A stretch of DNA of 64,000 bases from Panacibacter ginsenosidivorans (GCF_007971225.1 NZ_CP042435.1:4343501-4407500), one strand, 5' to 3'; counted from the stretch's first letter, positions 25,586 through 35,100 are shown. Notes: generated by a model from the sequence alone, not told the origin. Numbers and translations: made by a program.

Positions 25586-28486
25586 ATGAAAAAGTATTTA
25601 GTTGTTATCACAGCAGTACTTTTTAATGTGGTAACAATACATGCACAACCTAACACATGGACAAGAAAAGCCGATTTCGGGGGAACTGGCCGACAATATG
25701 CTGTTGGTTTTAGCATTGGAAGCAAAGGATATATTGGCACAGGCTATCCTGACGTGGGCGAGTCCACTAAAGATTTCTGGGAATACGATCCCGCTACCAA
25801 TGCCTGGACCCAGAAAGCAGATTTTGGGGGAGGTTTCCGTGACAGGGCTGTTGGTTTCAGCATCGGCAGCAAAGGATACATTGGAATGGGGTATTTCTAT
25901 AATGGAGGTCCTGTCTATTACAAAGATTTTTGGGAATATGATACCGTTACCAATTCCTGGGCCCGGAAAGCTGATTTCGCGGGAACAGCAAGGGACTTTG
26001 CGGTAGGGTTTTCCATCGGAAGCAAAGGATATATTGGACTTGGTGAGGATGAAACTACTAATGATTTGAAAGATTTTTGGGAATATGATCCTCTCCTCAA
26101 TTCATGGATGAAGAAAACAGATTTTGGAGGAAGCGGTCGTTATGGTGCTGTTGGTTTCAGCATCAGCAGCAAAGGATATATTGGAACCGGTTTGTCGGTT
26201 CTTTCCCTTCTAAAAGATTTCTGGGAGTACGATCCTGCCGCCAATACCTGGACGCGGAAAGCAGATGTAGCAGGGGGTGGTCGCGATTTCGCTGTCGGTT
26301 TCGGTATCGGAAATAAAGGATACATTGGAGCAGGTTCTTCCAATAACCCAAATTTCTGGGAAGAATATGACCCAACTATCAATACCTGGACGCGGAAAGC
26401 TGATTTCCCGGGGACAGGAAAGATTAGTTCGACCGGATTTTCTATCAACAACAAAGGATTTATTGGCACAGGCAGTTATACTAAAGATTTCTGGGAATAC
26501 ACGCCAGACGACAATATACCAGGCATACCATCCATTACTTCTTTTTCTCCAACTTCCGGTCATATTAGTTCAACAGTAACAATCAATGGAACGAATTTCA
26601 GCACAAATCCACTTGAGAACATTGTTTATTTTGGTGCGGTAAGAGCGGTTGTCGCTTCTGCAACTGCAACAAAGCTGAAAGTTTATGTGCCGGTTGGTAC
26701 AACATATGAGCCAATATCGGTTACAACTAATGGTCTAACCGCTTATTCGGCAAAACCTTTTGTGGTGACGTTCGAAGGAGGTAATGATGCCTTTACACAA
26801 AATTCTTTTATCCCGAAGAAAGATTTTCCACTCGGTTACAATCCTTGCGGATCTTATATCGGAGATTTTGACGGTGATGGAAGAACAGATATGGTAACAG
26901 GTGATTTTAATTCCTCTGTAATTTCAGTTTTAAGAAACACGAGCCACACTGGTTCTGTTTCCTTTGCGCAGAAAAAAAACTTTATTGCGGGTAATGGTAA
27001 CAGAAGTTGCACTGCAGGCGATCTTGACGGCGATGGCAAATTAGATATCGTTACCAGTAATATTTCTGCGAATACGATTTCTGTTTTAAGGAACACAAGC
27101 ACAGCGGGAAATATTTCATTTGCGCTCAAAATAGATTTTGCCACCGGAAATAGTCCCGGATATGCAGTTGTACGAGACCTGGATGGAGATGGGAAACCTG
27201 AAATTATTATCACCAATTTTGTATCAGCTACCTTCTCTGTTTTCAGAAACACAAGCTCTGTAGGGAATATTTCTTTTGACACAAGAAAAGATTTTGCAAC
27301 AGCTTTGGGTAATTTTAATTGTGCAATAAGTGATCTGGACGGGGATGGCAAACCTGATGTTGTTGTGGGCACAGAAGCGCCATCAAATATATTTTCGGTA
27401 TTCCGGAACACAAGCACTCCGGGAAATATTTCATTTGCAGCAAGGTTAGACTATACTACATACGCAGAACGGAAAGGAGTTGCGATCGGTGATCTGGATA
27501 GCGATGGTAAACCCGACCTTGCGATCTCAAATTTTAATAACCCGGATCATTCTCTTTCCATATTCAGAAATACAAGTTCAAATGGTGTAATTTCATTTGC
27601 ATCTAAAATAGATTATCCATCCGGGGGCATAGGGTCAGACGTATCGATCATAAATGACCTGAATGGAGATGGAAAACCGGATATTATCCTGAATAATTAC
27701 TGGGTTAGTAATATTTCAGTTTTCAAAAATATCGGAAGTGTTGGAGTTATTTCATTTGCTCCAAAAGTTGATTATTCTACAGGTACGGGTCCGCGTTTTC
27801 TTAATGCTGTTGACATAGACGGAGACGGAAAGCCGGATATTGTATTGGATAATTTATTTTCAGAAACAATATCCGTGTTGGAAAGTCTTATCGGTGACAA
27901 TGGTTGCACCCCACCTTCAGATTTAAAAGTTACCAATATCACAGATTCATCAGCAAAGCTTACATGGACACTACCCGATACTGCTGCTACCACCTTCGAA
28001 ATTCGTTATCGTGTGGCGGGTGATTCAGCCTGGATATACAAGAGAAAAGAGGGAACACAAAATGCAATTACCTTACACGGTTTATCACCCAATACTACAT
28101 ATCAATGGCAAATAAGAAGTAATTGTGGGGGGCAAATATCAGAAGGAATTCACGGTCCTGGATTTACAACGGCAAGTTCATTTGTATCATCTTCAACAAA
28201 CATGTCTGATGCTTTAAGTGCCGGCAACTTCAGCATTAGCATTTCACCCAATCCTGTTACAGGAAATGTGCTTAACCTTTATATCTCAAATGCAACTGCA
28301 ACCAATTTTCAACTCAGTATTACTGATATGCAGGGAAGGATTCTTATCAGTCAAAATTTATTTTTGGGTAGTAGTAGTTTGAATAGGGCAATCGATTTAG
28401 CAGGGCTGCCAAAAGGGATTTACATTTTGAATGTGATCAATAATAAGAATGAGCGGCAACAAATAAAGTTTGTAAAAGCAAACTAA
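25586..28486 (+). CDS. Large secreted Kelch/IPT/VCBS/FN3 protein with T9SS sorting domain
   Basis: 966 residues. Signal peptide (residues 1-21), then six Kelch-like blades (about 24-310), each built on KDFWEYDP..NTWTRKADF followed by GFSIGSKGYIGTG. An IPT/TIG domain (about 315-395) starts IPSITSFSPTSGHISSTVTI. Seven or so FG-GAP/VCBS repeats (about 405-770) carry D-x-D-G-D-G-K-P calcium-loop motifs. A fibronectin type III domain (about 772-862) contains TNITDSSAKLTWTLPD. The last 80 residues are a T9SS type A sorting domain. This layout is that of an adhesive or structural surface protein; no enzyme activity is implied. The Kelch-coding DNA is repetitive and prone to copy-number change. Confidence 0.85.
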   Translation: MKKYLVVITAVLFNVVTIHAQPNTWTRKADFGGTGRQYAVGFSIGSKGYIGTGYPDVGESTKDFWEYDPATNAWTQKADFGGGFRDRAVGFSIGSKGYIGMGYFYNGGPVYYKDFWEYDTVTNSWARKADFAGTARDFAVGFSIGSKGYIGLGEDETTNDLKDFWEYDPLLNSWMKKTDFGGSGRYGAVGFSISSKGYIGTGLSVLSLLKDFWEYDPAANTWTRKADVAGGGRDFAVGFGIGNKGYIGAGSSNNPNFWEEYDPTINTWTRKADFPGTGKISSTGFSINNKGFIGTGSYTKDFWEYTPDDNIPGIPSITSFSPTSGHISSTVTINGTNFSTNPLENIVYFGAVRAVVASATATKLKVYVPVGTTYEPISVTTNGLTAYSAKPFVVTFEGGNDAFTQNSFIPKKDFPLGYNPCGSYIGDFDGDGRTDMVTGDFNSSVISVLRNTSHTGSVSFAQKKNFIAGNGNRSCTAGDLDGDGKLDIVTSNISANTISVLRNTSTAGNISFALKIDFATGNSPGYAVVRDLDGDGKPEIIITNFVSATFSVFRNTSSVGNISFDTRKDFATALGNFNCAISDLDGDGKPDVVVGTEAPSNIFSVFRNTSTPGNISFAARLDYTTYAERKGVAIGDLDSDGKPDLAISNFNNPDHSLSIFRNTSSNGVISFASKIDYPSGGIGSDVSIINDLNGDGKPDIILNNYWVSNISVFKNIGSVGVISFAPKVDYSTGTGPRFLNAVDIDGDGKPDIVLDNLFSETISVLESLIGDNGCTPPSDLKVTNITDSSAKLTWTLPDTAATTFEIRYRVAGDSAWIYKRKEGTQNAITLHGLSPNTTYQWQIRSNCGGQISEGIHGPGFTTASSFVSSSTNMSDALSAGNFSISISPNPVTGNVLNLYISNATATNFQLSITDMQGRILISQNLFLGSSSLNRAIDLAGLPKGIYILNVINNKNERQQIKFVKAN

Positions 28487-28503
28487 GAAATTGTGTTATT
28501 ATC

Positions 28504-28542
28504 AACACCTGCAGTATAAAAATATTGCAGGTGTTTTTATTT
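28504..28542 (+). terminator. Rho-independent terminator after the Kelch/VCBS gene
   Basis: AACACCTGCA (28504-28513) pairs with TGCAGGTGTT (28526-28535), followed by TTTATTT. The 360 bp to the next gene hold only a badly worn GCGTC-family trace near 28735-28785. Confidence 0.8.
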
Positions 28543-28905
28543 GAATTTAAATTACTGTATTGATAAATGATGTATTGCATTAATGCTATATAGAGGCTTT
28601 CTTCAAATCAATTTAATACCCAGCTCTTTTTGAACAGGTTACAAGAAATTCCCGGTAAATACAATAAGGATTAATTATACCCAATATTTAAGTAATAATC
28701 ATTTATTTAATTGTATTACTACTATCATCATTGAGCGTGTCATCCTTAATCCAACTTGTTTTGGACTCACTTACACGTTCTTGTATATTCCAGCATAGTA
28801 TACTACGCTTAACATATGATATGTATTTAATGCTCATTATTGTTACAGATAGTCTGGTGATTGATTTTTCTTAAAAAAATTGTAGTCCGTCCAACGCGTG
28901 CTCAA

Positions 28906-30081
28906 TTAAAAACTCCATCTTCCGCGCAGGTAGATTGTAGTTCCCTGAGTTTGATAGCTCCCATTTTCTGATGCAAAAAAAGATTGGGCGGTAAGATCAA
29001 GGTCAAGATTTTTTGCAGCGTTCCATGCAAAAGACGGGAAGAATATAAGCGTATTGTTTGTGGGAGAATAAACGATTGCAATATTCATAGAAGTAACAGG
29101 CGTAAAGGATTTTATTGCCCCGGCATAAAAAGAATAACGAAAAGGGAACAGGTTTTTAGCCGTCAAATTAAAATTCAAAATTTTTACGTCTGGGTTAAAC
29201 ATATTTAGCGGTTCGCTATTAAATAGAAAAGAAAAAATGCCATACCAGTTCTTCTTAAAAGTATAGTCTGTCATCATTGATGCTGTTACAACACCAAAAC
29301 TATCTGTGAATTTTTGCCTCGGATGAAAATAACTTACCTCTCCTTTAAAACCTGCATCTTTTATGCTGCCTGCCCAGCCTGTTCCCGCAACAACATCAGT
29401 ATTGAAAATACCACCAAGAAATTGAATATCATATTTGCTTTTATTAAACTTATATAAAGCTGCTGCAATGGTTTGATCTTTCTCCTTTCCTGGCTTATAA
29501 GCAAATTCAATTGTTGAATTATCTTTTAAAAAATGTTGGATTCGTATTGCATCATTTCCCGGTCGCTCTTCGTAATCGAAATCGAGAAAGTTATAGGCGT
29601 TAAAAATATCATTGGGATTCCACACATTGTTGATACCCCAGTTAATGCGTTGCCTCCCGATTTTTATGTCCCATTTATCAGTTGAATATTGCAACAGCAT
29701 TCTGTCGATCACAGATTGTACAACAAAATTGGAATCATCAACCCACAGCTTTGACAAATTGAAATAGCCCGGATATTGATTAATTATTTTTCCAAAGCCT
29801 GGTATTTGCGCAATTTGTTCGCCATAAAAAATCCTGTTGCGTATTTCAAGTCGCCCAGAGATTTTTGAAGAGATGTTGAATTTAAAATTCAGTCTGTTGT
29901 GTATGAGATTGGAAGAGGTTAAAGAATCTCCTGCCCCACCAAAACTTACACTCTGCAAATCTTTTACATACCCATGAAACTCGAGCCATTTGGGTTTTTC
30001 TATGCCGTCATCCTGTGAAAAAATTTTTGTTGCGCAAAAGACGAGCAAGAATAAGATCAATATTTGTTTACTGCTGCTCAT
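28906..30081 (-). CDS. Outer-membrane beta-barrel (porin-like) protein
   Basis: 391 residues from ATG 30079-30081, chosen because it gives a clean signal peptide (SSKQILILFLLVFCATKIFS); ATG 30102 would overlap the ATPase gene by 11 bp. The mature part is a run of alternating strands (LEFHGYVKDLQSVSF, KWDIKIGRQRINWGINNVW) ending in YLRGRWSF with terminal Phe, as in outer-membrane barrels. It is the last gene of an operon with a LolD-type ATPase, two FtsX permeases and a LolA-like protein. I infer that it forms the outer-membrane part of that export system. No specific family name can be given. Confidence 0.72.
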   Translation of the reverse strand: MSSSKQILILFLLVFCATKIFSQDDGIEKPKWLEFHGYVKDLQSVSFGGAGDSLTSSNLIHNRLNFKFNISSKISGRLEIRNRIFYGEQIAQIPGFGKIINQYPGYFNLSKLWVDDSNFVVQSVIDRMLLQYSTDKWDIKIGRQRINWGINNVWNPNDIFNAYNFLDFDYEERPGNDAIRIQHFLKDNSTIEFAYKPGKEKDQTIAAALYKFNKSKYDIQFLGGIFNTDVVAGTGWAGSIKDAGFKGEVSYFHPRQKFTDSFGVVTASMMTDYTFKKNWYGIFSFLFNSEPLNMFNPDVKILNFNLTAKNLFPFRYSFYAGAIKSFTPVTSMNIAIVYSPTNNTLIFFPSFAWNAAKNLDLDLTAQSFFASENGSYQTQGTTIYLRGRWSF

Positions 30082-30091
30082 GATTAGCAAA

Positions 30092-30799
30092 TTATCCTGC
30101 ATGCATTACTGATATTGGCGCTGTATCTTTTACGATCTTTCCGTCTTCAAGTGTGATCACTCTTCTCGCTCTTTCAATAACACGCTGGTCATGTGTTGAA
30201 AAAATAAAAGTCATGTTTTCTTCTTTGTTTAGTTGCAACATCATATCCAGAAGATTACCGGCAGAAACAGAATCGAGATTAGCAGTTGGCTCATCTGCTA
30301 AAATAAATTGCGGCTTAGGCGCCAATGCTCTTGCCACTGCAACACGTTGTTGCTGACCACCGGATAATTCCGGGGGTCGCTTATTTGCTTTGTCTGCAAT
30401 ACCAACTTGTTTCAGTAATTCCATCACTCTTGTTTCTCTTTCTTTTGTTGGAGTTTTTTGTAACAACATAATGAACTCAATATTTTCTTTTGCAGTAAGC
30501 ACCGGTATAAGATTGTATGATTGAAACACGAAGCCAATATTGTGTAAACGAAAATCGATGAGCGCACTTCCTTTCATCTTGGTAATGTTTGTTCCATTGA
30601 TCTCCACATAACCCGAAGTGGGTTCGTCTAATCCTCCAATCATATTTAGTAGAGTAGTCTTTCCCGAACCTGAGGGTCCTTTTATTGCAGTAAATTCACC
30701 ACGTTCAATATGCAGGTGTACACCATTAAGTGCATACACAGGAATTGTTTTTTCATCGTAGATTTTTACCAGGTTGTGTGCGTCTATTACTGTGTTCAT
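30092..30799 (-). CDS. ABC transporter ATP-binding protein, LolD/MacB type
   Basis: 235 residues with every ABC motif: Walker A GPSGSGKTTLL (about 40-50), Q-loop VFQSYNLIP, signature LSGGQQQRVAVARAL (about 142-156), Walker B FILADEPTANLD and H-loop STHDQ. Sequence and length match the LolD/MacB/FtsE class that powers FtsX-type permeases. It would bind the two permeases at the inner membrane. It is separated from the upstream permease gene by 220 bp that contain a full GCGTC repeat, unusual within an operon. Confidence 0.93.
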   Translation of the reverse strand: MNTVIDAHNLVKIYDEKTIPVYALNGVHLHIERGEFTAIKGPSGSGKTTLLNMIGGLDEPTSGYVEINGTNITKMKGSALIDFRLHNIGFVFQSYNLIPVLTAKENIEFIMLLQKTPTKERETRVMELLKQVGIADKANKRPPELSGGQQQRVAVARALAPKPQFILADEPTANLDSVSAGNLLDMMLQLNKEENMTFIFSTHDQRVIERARRVITLEDGKIVKDTAPISVMHAG

Positions 30800-30855
30800 T
30801 TTAATTTCTATTCTTTATTGCATCTGAAATTTTATTAGCCGGCTCTTGCCCTTTG

Positions 30856-30985
30856 TGGCATCGCCTGTTGTGTCACTCACTTCAACTTTCAGAACATGAG
30901 TCAACAATTTATGCGTAGCTCATAACTGTTGTACAGTACAAGTGAGTGACACAACAAAAGCTCAATGCATATTCCGTAGCTGGCT
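30856..30985. repeat. GCGTC-family repeat, both halves, subtype B, inside an operon
   Basis: Left half GGCATCGCCTGTTGTGTCAC then TCACTT; right half GTACAAGTGAGTGACACAAC then AAAAGCTCAATGCAT and GTAGCTGGCTAC. Both arms are subtype B and pair with each other. It sits between the ATPase and permease genes. Confidence 0.82.
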
Positions 30986-31019
30986 ACACAATTTTTATCA
31001 TATCGTTTATAAAACATTT

Positions 31020-32231
31020 TCATCTTCGTATTGCTTCTGCAGGTTTTAATTTTAATGCTCTTCGCGCCGGCAAAAGTGATGCAACAAGCGCCGTTGCGAT
31101 GACCATTGCAAGCATTAAAAAAAATTGCCGCGCATTGAATGTTGGGTAAATGAGACTGCTGTAGCCGAGGCTGGAATAAGCTTCTGAAAATTGTTTTAGA
31201 TTGATGCCGCTTTTGTGTGTGTAAGCAATAGTGCTTAAGCCAAACGCAATGCCGACGGGTGTTCCGGCGAAAACAAGAAAAACGGTTTCGAGTAAGATCA
31301 TCGTGAAAACTTTTATCCTGTTCATGCCGAGAGCGAGCAGCATTCCTATTTCTCTTGTTCTTTCAAGCACAGCCATCAACATGGTGTTGATGATGCCGAA
31401 TGCAAGTGCAAGCATGATGATGCCCATATAGATTAGCATAGTTTGATCTGATGCAGAAACAAGCAAATTCATCTCGGGTGAAATTTCCGTCCATGTTTTT
31501 ATTTCAAGTTGCGGATACTCTTTTTGTAATTGTTGCTTTACATTTTCAACTTCTTTTCCTGAACGTAACAGCAAAGCAATTTCATTGTATTGATGTGTGA
31601 TGCCAGCAAGTGTATCTATGTCGCAAATATTTACAAACACATTGCTTTCATCATAAGGTGTGTTCACGGTTTTATAAATGCCAATAATGCGAAACGCACC
31701 TGAAGCAATGTTGCCATCTCTATCCTGGAAGGTGAGAATTGTTTTTGCATTTAATTTTAGCTTAAGTTTCTTCAAAGTTTTTTCGCTTACAATTATTTCA
31801 TAGGGCTTTGAAGCAGTGAAATAAGTTCCATTAACCAGTTTGTTTTTGAGTTGCGTAAGATGATCTTCCTCTGCCGGCATCACTCCGTTTATTTGTATGC
31901 CGCTGCTGCCCGATGCAGTAGAGATCATTCCCTTGATGATCACTCTTCCTGCCGCAGCTTTTACAAGTGAGTTCTTTTTTGTTTGTTGTAATAAATTTTC
32001 TGCGTATGGTATATAGTATTGTATGTCGTAGTCATTTGAAAATTTTGAATGATGAATTTGTATGTGTGATATTTCCGTTTCAATCGCCGCACTGATGCGT
32101 TGTTCAATAAGACCGTTGTAAAATGACATAAGGAAAAATCCAGCCCACAAACCAATAGCAACTGCAGCAATGATAACAAGGCTTCGCGTTTTGTTTCGCC
32201 AGATATTTCTCCATGCTACTTTGATCAACAT
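31020..32231 (-). CDS. FtsX-type ABC transporter permease (first copy)
   Basis: 403 residues. N-terminal membrane helix (WRNIWRNKTRSLVIIAAVAI, about 6-30), a large periplasmic MacB-like domain (about 40-260) and three further helices near the C-terminus (LIYMGIIMLALAFGIINTML, about 266-285; VFTMILLETVFLVFAGTPVG; FFLMLAMVIATALVASLLPA). The ERTREIGMLLALGMNRIKV coupling segment is typical of FtsX/LolC/MacB permeases. It pairs with the second permease (7 bp upstream) and the LolD-type ATPase. A 75-bp piece of this gene has a decayed copy at 48175-48250. Confidence 0.9.
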   Translation of the reverse strand: MLIKVAWRNIWRNKTRSLVIIAAVAIGLWAGFFLMSFYNGLIEQRISAAIETEISHIQIHHSKFSNDYDIQYYIPYAENLLQQTKKNSLVKAAAGRVIIKGMISTASGSSGIQINGVMPAEEDHLTQLKNKLVNGTYFTASKPYEIIVSEKTLKKLKLKLNAKTILTFQDRDGNIASGAFRIIGIYKTVNTPYDESNVFVNICDIDTLAGITHQYNEIALLLRSGKEVENVKQQLQKEYPQLEIKTWTEISPEMNLLVSASDQTMLIYMGIIMLALAFGIINTMLMAVLERTREIGMLLALGMNRIKVFTMILLETVFLVFAGTPVGIAFGLSTIAYTHKSGINLKQFSEAYSSLGYSSLIYPTFNARQFFLMLAMVIATALVASLLPARRALKLKPAEAIRR

Positions 32232-32237
32232 AATTTT

Positions 32238-33449
32238 TTATTTTCTCATTGCTGCAACAGGATTTAGCCTGCTTACATTCCACAAAGGGTAGATCCCGAT
32301 GAGCATCGCTATTATTAAAACGATGAATGCCTGTGATAAAAAAATATCTCCGTTAAATGTTGCAGGGAATATTGCTTCAAATCCAAAATTCTCATAGGCC
32401 CTGGCTCTGTCTCCTGTAAAATGAATTGGTTTTTTTTGCAGGTATAAAACAACAGGAACGCTTATCAGTATTCCGGTTAAAGTGCCGCAGATACTGATTA
32501 AAACTGTTTCGGCAATCAGCATTTTTCCCAACTTAATTTTCTTCATGCCAATTGCGATCAGCATTCCGAATTCATATTTTCTTTCTGCAGTCATCATTAG
32601 TATTGTTCCAAAGATTCCAAATGCAATGATGAGATAAAGAATACCTGTCCATACATAAAAACCTGCAGCATCTGCTTTCATGTGATTCTCTATATCAGGC
32701 ATCATTTGTTTCCATGTCATCACTTCATATTCATTGTCAAGTCCTGATGCCACTGACTGCTGAATGATGTCAAGATTTTCAGGATCGTCGATGGCAAGCG
32801 CAACGGATGTGACAATATTTTCTGCACTCAAAAATTTTTGTGCGGTAGCTAATGGTAAATACACAAGACCATCATTCAATTGTGGCTGACCAAATTTTAC
32901 AATTCCCTTTATAGCATACTTTCCAGCGGCAATTGCTCCCTGGTATCCCTGACCAAGCAAAACAATAGTATCATTTACTGTTAAGTATAATCGTCTTGCT
33001 AATCCTTCTGCGATCAATGCTACATTTTCATTTTTATTAAAGTAAGCGCCGGCTTTCAATTTGCTTTTAAGTGAAGTGAGTTGATTTTCTTTTTCCGGAT
33101 CTGTGCCAACCACCATGCAACCTTTCGTTGTATTTCCTGTTGATGCAAGTGCAAATGATTCAATTCGCGGTACAATTTCTTTTACGGATGGTTGCTGAAT
33201 CTTTTTTAACAATGAATCGGAAAGCACAAAACTATTTTCAAGCACTTGTTCATCCTGGTAACCTCTTTTATGAACCTGAATATATCCTGAGTAAAAGCTT
33301 ACAACATTTTTAATAAGATTATTAAAAACGCCTTCCTGCAATGATTTTATAACAATTGCCAACACAACAGCAAACGATATTGATGCCATGGTAATAATGG
33401 TGCGGCGTTTATTACGCCAGAGATTTCTCCATGTAAGTTTCCAGGTCAT
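32238..33449 (-). CDS. FtsX-type ABC transporter permease (second copy)
   Basis: 403 residues, same layout as its neighbour and clearly a paralogue: WRNLWRNKRRTIITMASISF at the N-terminus, a periplasmic domain, then helices including FYVWTGILYLIIAFGIFGTI and the coupling segment AERKYEFGMLIAIGMKKIKL. Two different permeases with one ATPase suggest a LolCE-like heterodimer. Its start overlaps the stop of the LolA-like gene (ATGA), so the two are translationally coupled. Confidence 0.9.
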   Translation of the reverse strand: MTWKLTWRNLWRNKRRTIITMASISFAVVLAIVIKSLQEGVFNNLIKNVVSFYSGYIQVHKRGYQDEQVLENSFVLSDSLLKKIQQPSVKEIVPRIESFALASTGNTTKGCMVVGTDPEKENQLTSLKSKLKAGAYFNKNENVALIAEGLARRLYLTVNDTIVLLGQGYQGAIAAGKYAIKGIVKFGQPQLNDGLVYLPLATAQKFLSAENIVTSVALAIDDPENLDIIQQSVASGLDNEYEVMTWKQMMPDIENHMKADAAGFYVWTGILYLIIAFGIFGTILMMTAERKYEFGMLIAIGMKKIKLGKMLIAETVLISICGTLTGILISVPVVLYLQKKPIHFTGDRARAYENFGFEAIFPATFNGDIFLSQAFIVLIIAMLIGIYPLWNVSRLNPVAAMRK

Positions 33450-34189
33450 TGCACCCGTGGCATATTTTGTGTTGTGAAAAAATTATCGTCGATCGTTTTA
33501 TCAAATTCAAGCGAGTTATAAATGAGTACAGTTTTATTTCCTTTTTTTTCCGCAGGTATCATTTCCATTCTTGCAGGCAACAATTTTCCACCCAGTATTT
33601 TGATATCCGAACAATGCATCGTATTCACCAGGCTGCCATCTTCATCATAATATTCCGCATGCATCATGATGAAATCATTTTTATCTATCCACAATAAAAC
33701 CTTTCCCCACACAACAGAAGACTGCGGCTTCGGCAACATTTTAATCATGTAACAAGCTCTTCCGTCGATCGTCGTATCTTTTATAATTGACTGATCATAA
33801 TCTTCTACGATCGATGCTTCTTTCACAAGGTCGTCATTTGTAAAGTCAGTGCCCATCCAGCTTTGGCTCATCATAGATGGTGGCAGTTTTATATTGCGTT
33901 CAATTGCGGGCACCCAGTTCCACACTTCCTTCTTGCGTTTCAGGTAAACAATGCCTTTGTCTTTTGCAGGTGATGTAACCAATATCAAAGCAAGATCATT
34001 TCCTTTTGTCCAGGTTTTCATTCCCATTTCTCTCGACCAGTTTGGTCGCACAATTTGTATCATCATATTTGCCTGCGAGGTTTTTCCTTTCGCCCTGTCA
34101 TCAGCTTTCTTCACAATTTCTTTTGCATCCTGTGCATGTACAGAAAGCATAAACAGCAATGAAAAAAAACATGAAATAATTTTTAGCAT
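33446..34189 (-). CDS. LolA-like outer-membrane lipoprotein-sorting protein
   Basis: 247 residues with a signal peptide (MLKIISCFFSLLFMLSVHAQ), so periplasmic. The mature part (KEIVKKADDRAKGKTSQANM ... NWVPAIERNIKLPPSMMSQS, WMGTDFTNDDLVKE) matches the group annotated as outer membrane lipoprotein-sorting protein (LolA-like fold). Such proteins are often encoded with MacB/FtsX permeases. It is the first gene of the operon and probably carries a lipid or lipoprotein between membranes. The cargo is unknown. Confidence 0.88.
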   Translation of the reverse strand: MLKIISCFFSLLFMLSVHAQDAKEIVKKADDRAKGKTSQANMMIQIVRPNWSREMGMKTWTKGNDLALILVTSPAKDKGIVYLKRKKEVWNWVPAIERNIKLPPSMMSQSWMGTDFTNDDLVKEASIVEDYDQSIIKDTTIDGRACYMIKMLPKPQSSVVWGKVLLWIDKNDFIMMHAEYYDEDGSLVNTMHCSDIKILGGKLLPARMEMIPAEKKGNKTVLIYNSLEFDKTIDDNFFTTQNMPRVQ

Positions 34190-34228
34190 AGAAAATTTTT
34201 TTGTACCGGGCTTAAGTAATTCTATTTA

Positions 34229-34275
34229 ACAACTGTTGCGTCGCACACTTGTATGCTTTTATCTTTATTCAGCAT
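34229..34275 (+). repeat. GCGTC palindromic repeat, left half, subtype A
   Basis: AACTGTTGCGTCGCACACTT then GTATGCTTTTATCTTTATTC. It begins 39 bp upstream of the LolA-like start. Confidence 0.75.
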
Positions 34276-34560
34276 AAATAGCTCTCAGTAAAGTTATAGA
34301 GCGAGAAGAATGAAAATACTGATTTATATCAGGCATGAGTAAGGGTATTATCAGCAAGCATGTACATATACACATTTTTTTTTGCCGCTGCATTCAATGC
34401 ATTAGCTAACTTGTTACCCGGTTTTATAGTCATAAAAAAATATACATGAATACTTTCTCTGGTAAATGCTTACCAGGATTTTCTTTATTGCATGCCAAAA
34501 CGAGAATCTATGAAAACTGCAGCTTTTAAAAAAAGTGTTCATCAATGAAAAATTACATTT

Positions 34561-34656
34561 AACAACGGCGCTTTAAATGATGCGATTGATGTAGCAAAAC
34601 TACCAAAAGGCGTGTATGCTTTGTCAGCATCATGCGAGAGAAATCAACATTTATAA
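34561..34656 (+). pseudogene. Remnant of a T9SS C-terminal sorting domain
   Basis: One open stretch reads GALNDAIDVAKLPKGVYAL, the conserved last turn of a type A sorting domain (compare IDVAALPKGIYIL at the end of the 24205-25308 gene), then loses the pattern and stops. No start or upstream body is present. The surrounding gap, 34276-34817, contains nothing else I can name. Confidence 0.45.
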
Positions 34657-34817
34657 CACCGACAATAACGTAATAAAAAAAATTTCAGATATTATTATTT
34701 GATGGCTGGCTTGGTTTCTTTTTATTAAAATCTCATGTAATTTTTTTCAGCGGAAGCTATGGATAGCAAAGATGAAAGGATTGTAAAGCAAAGAAAATGA
34801 AAAGTGACCGATATGAA

Positions 34818-35100
34818 TTAATGACCAACAGGGATCTCAACAATAAATGTTATCCCTATATCATTTTCACTGATAAAACTAATCTTTCCTCCAGGCAAAT
34901 CCAAATAACGTTTTACAATATTAAGGCCAGGGCTTGTACCTTATATTGACGAAACATCTTGTGCCAGAAAAAAACTTGAAAATATATTTGCCTGATCCTA
35001 CCGGGGAATGCCAATGCCCTTATCTATTACCTTTATTGAGATAGTGTTATGGCTAACATTTGTGTTAAGAATTATTTCCTGCCCGACATTTTATTGGTAA
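34818..35100 (-). pseudogene. Histidine kinase C-terminal fragment (decayed)
   Basis: On the minus strand one frame reads SHNTISIKVIDKGIGIPR, stop, DQANIFSSFFLAQDVSSI, stop, then GTSPGLNIVKRYLDLPGGKI and SFISENDIGITFIVEIP. These are the G1 (DKGIGIP) and G2 (GTSPGL, worn from GxGLGL) boxes of a HATPase domain, interrupted by two stop codons (TAG and TAA). Weaker similarity continues to about 35280, probably with frameshifts. The kinase body is missing. Confidence 0.7.

Noticed and set aside
26140-26469. Repetitive minus-strand frames opposite the Kelch region
   Set aside because: Their internal repetition is the reflection of the Kelch-coding repeats on the other strand.
25600-26520. Possible CRISPR-like spacing in the Kelch-coding DNA
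   Set aside because: Repeat units are about 150 bp, imperfect and keep an open reading frame; they encode protein blades, not spacers.
28735-28785. Further GCGTC-family copy
   Set aside because: GTGTCATCC and CACTTACACGTTCTTGTA echo the subtype B core, but the order and spacing are too degraded to call a copy.
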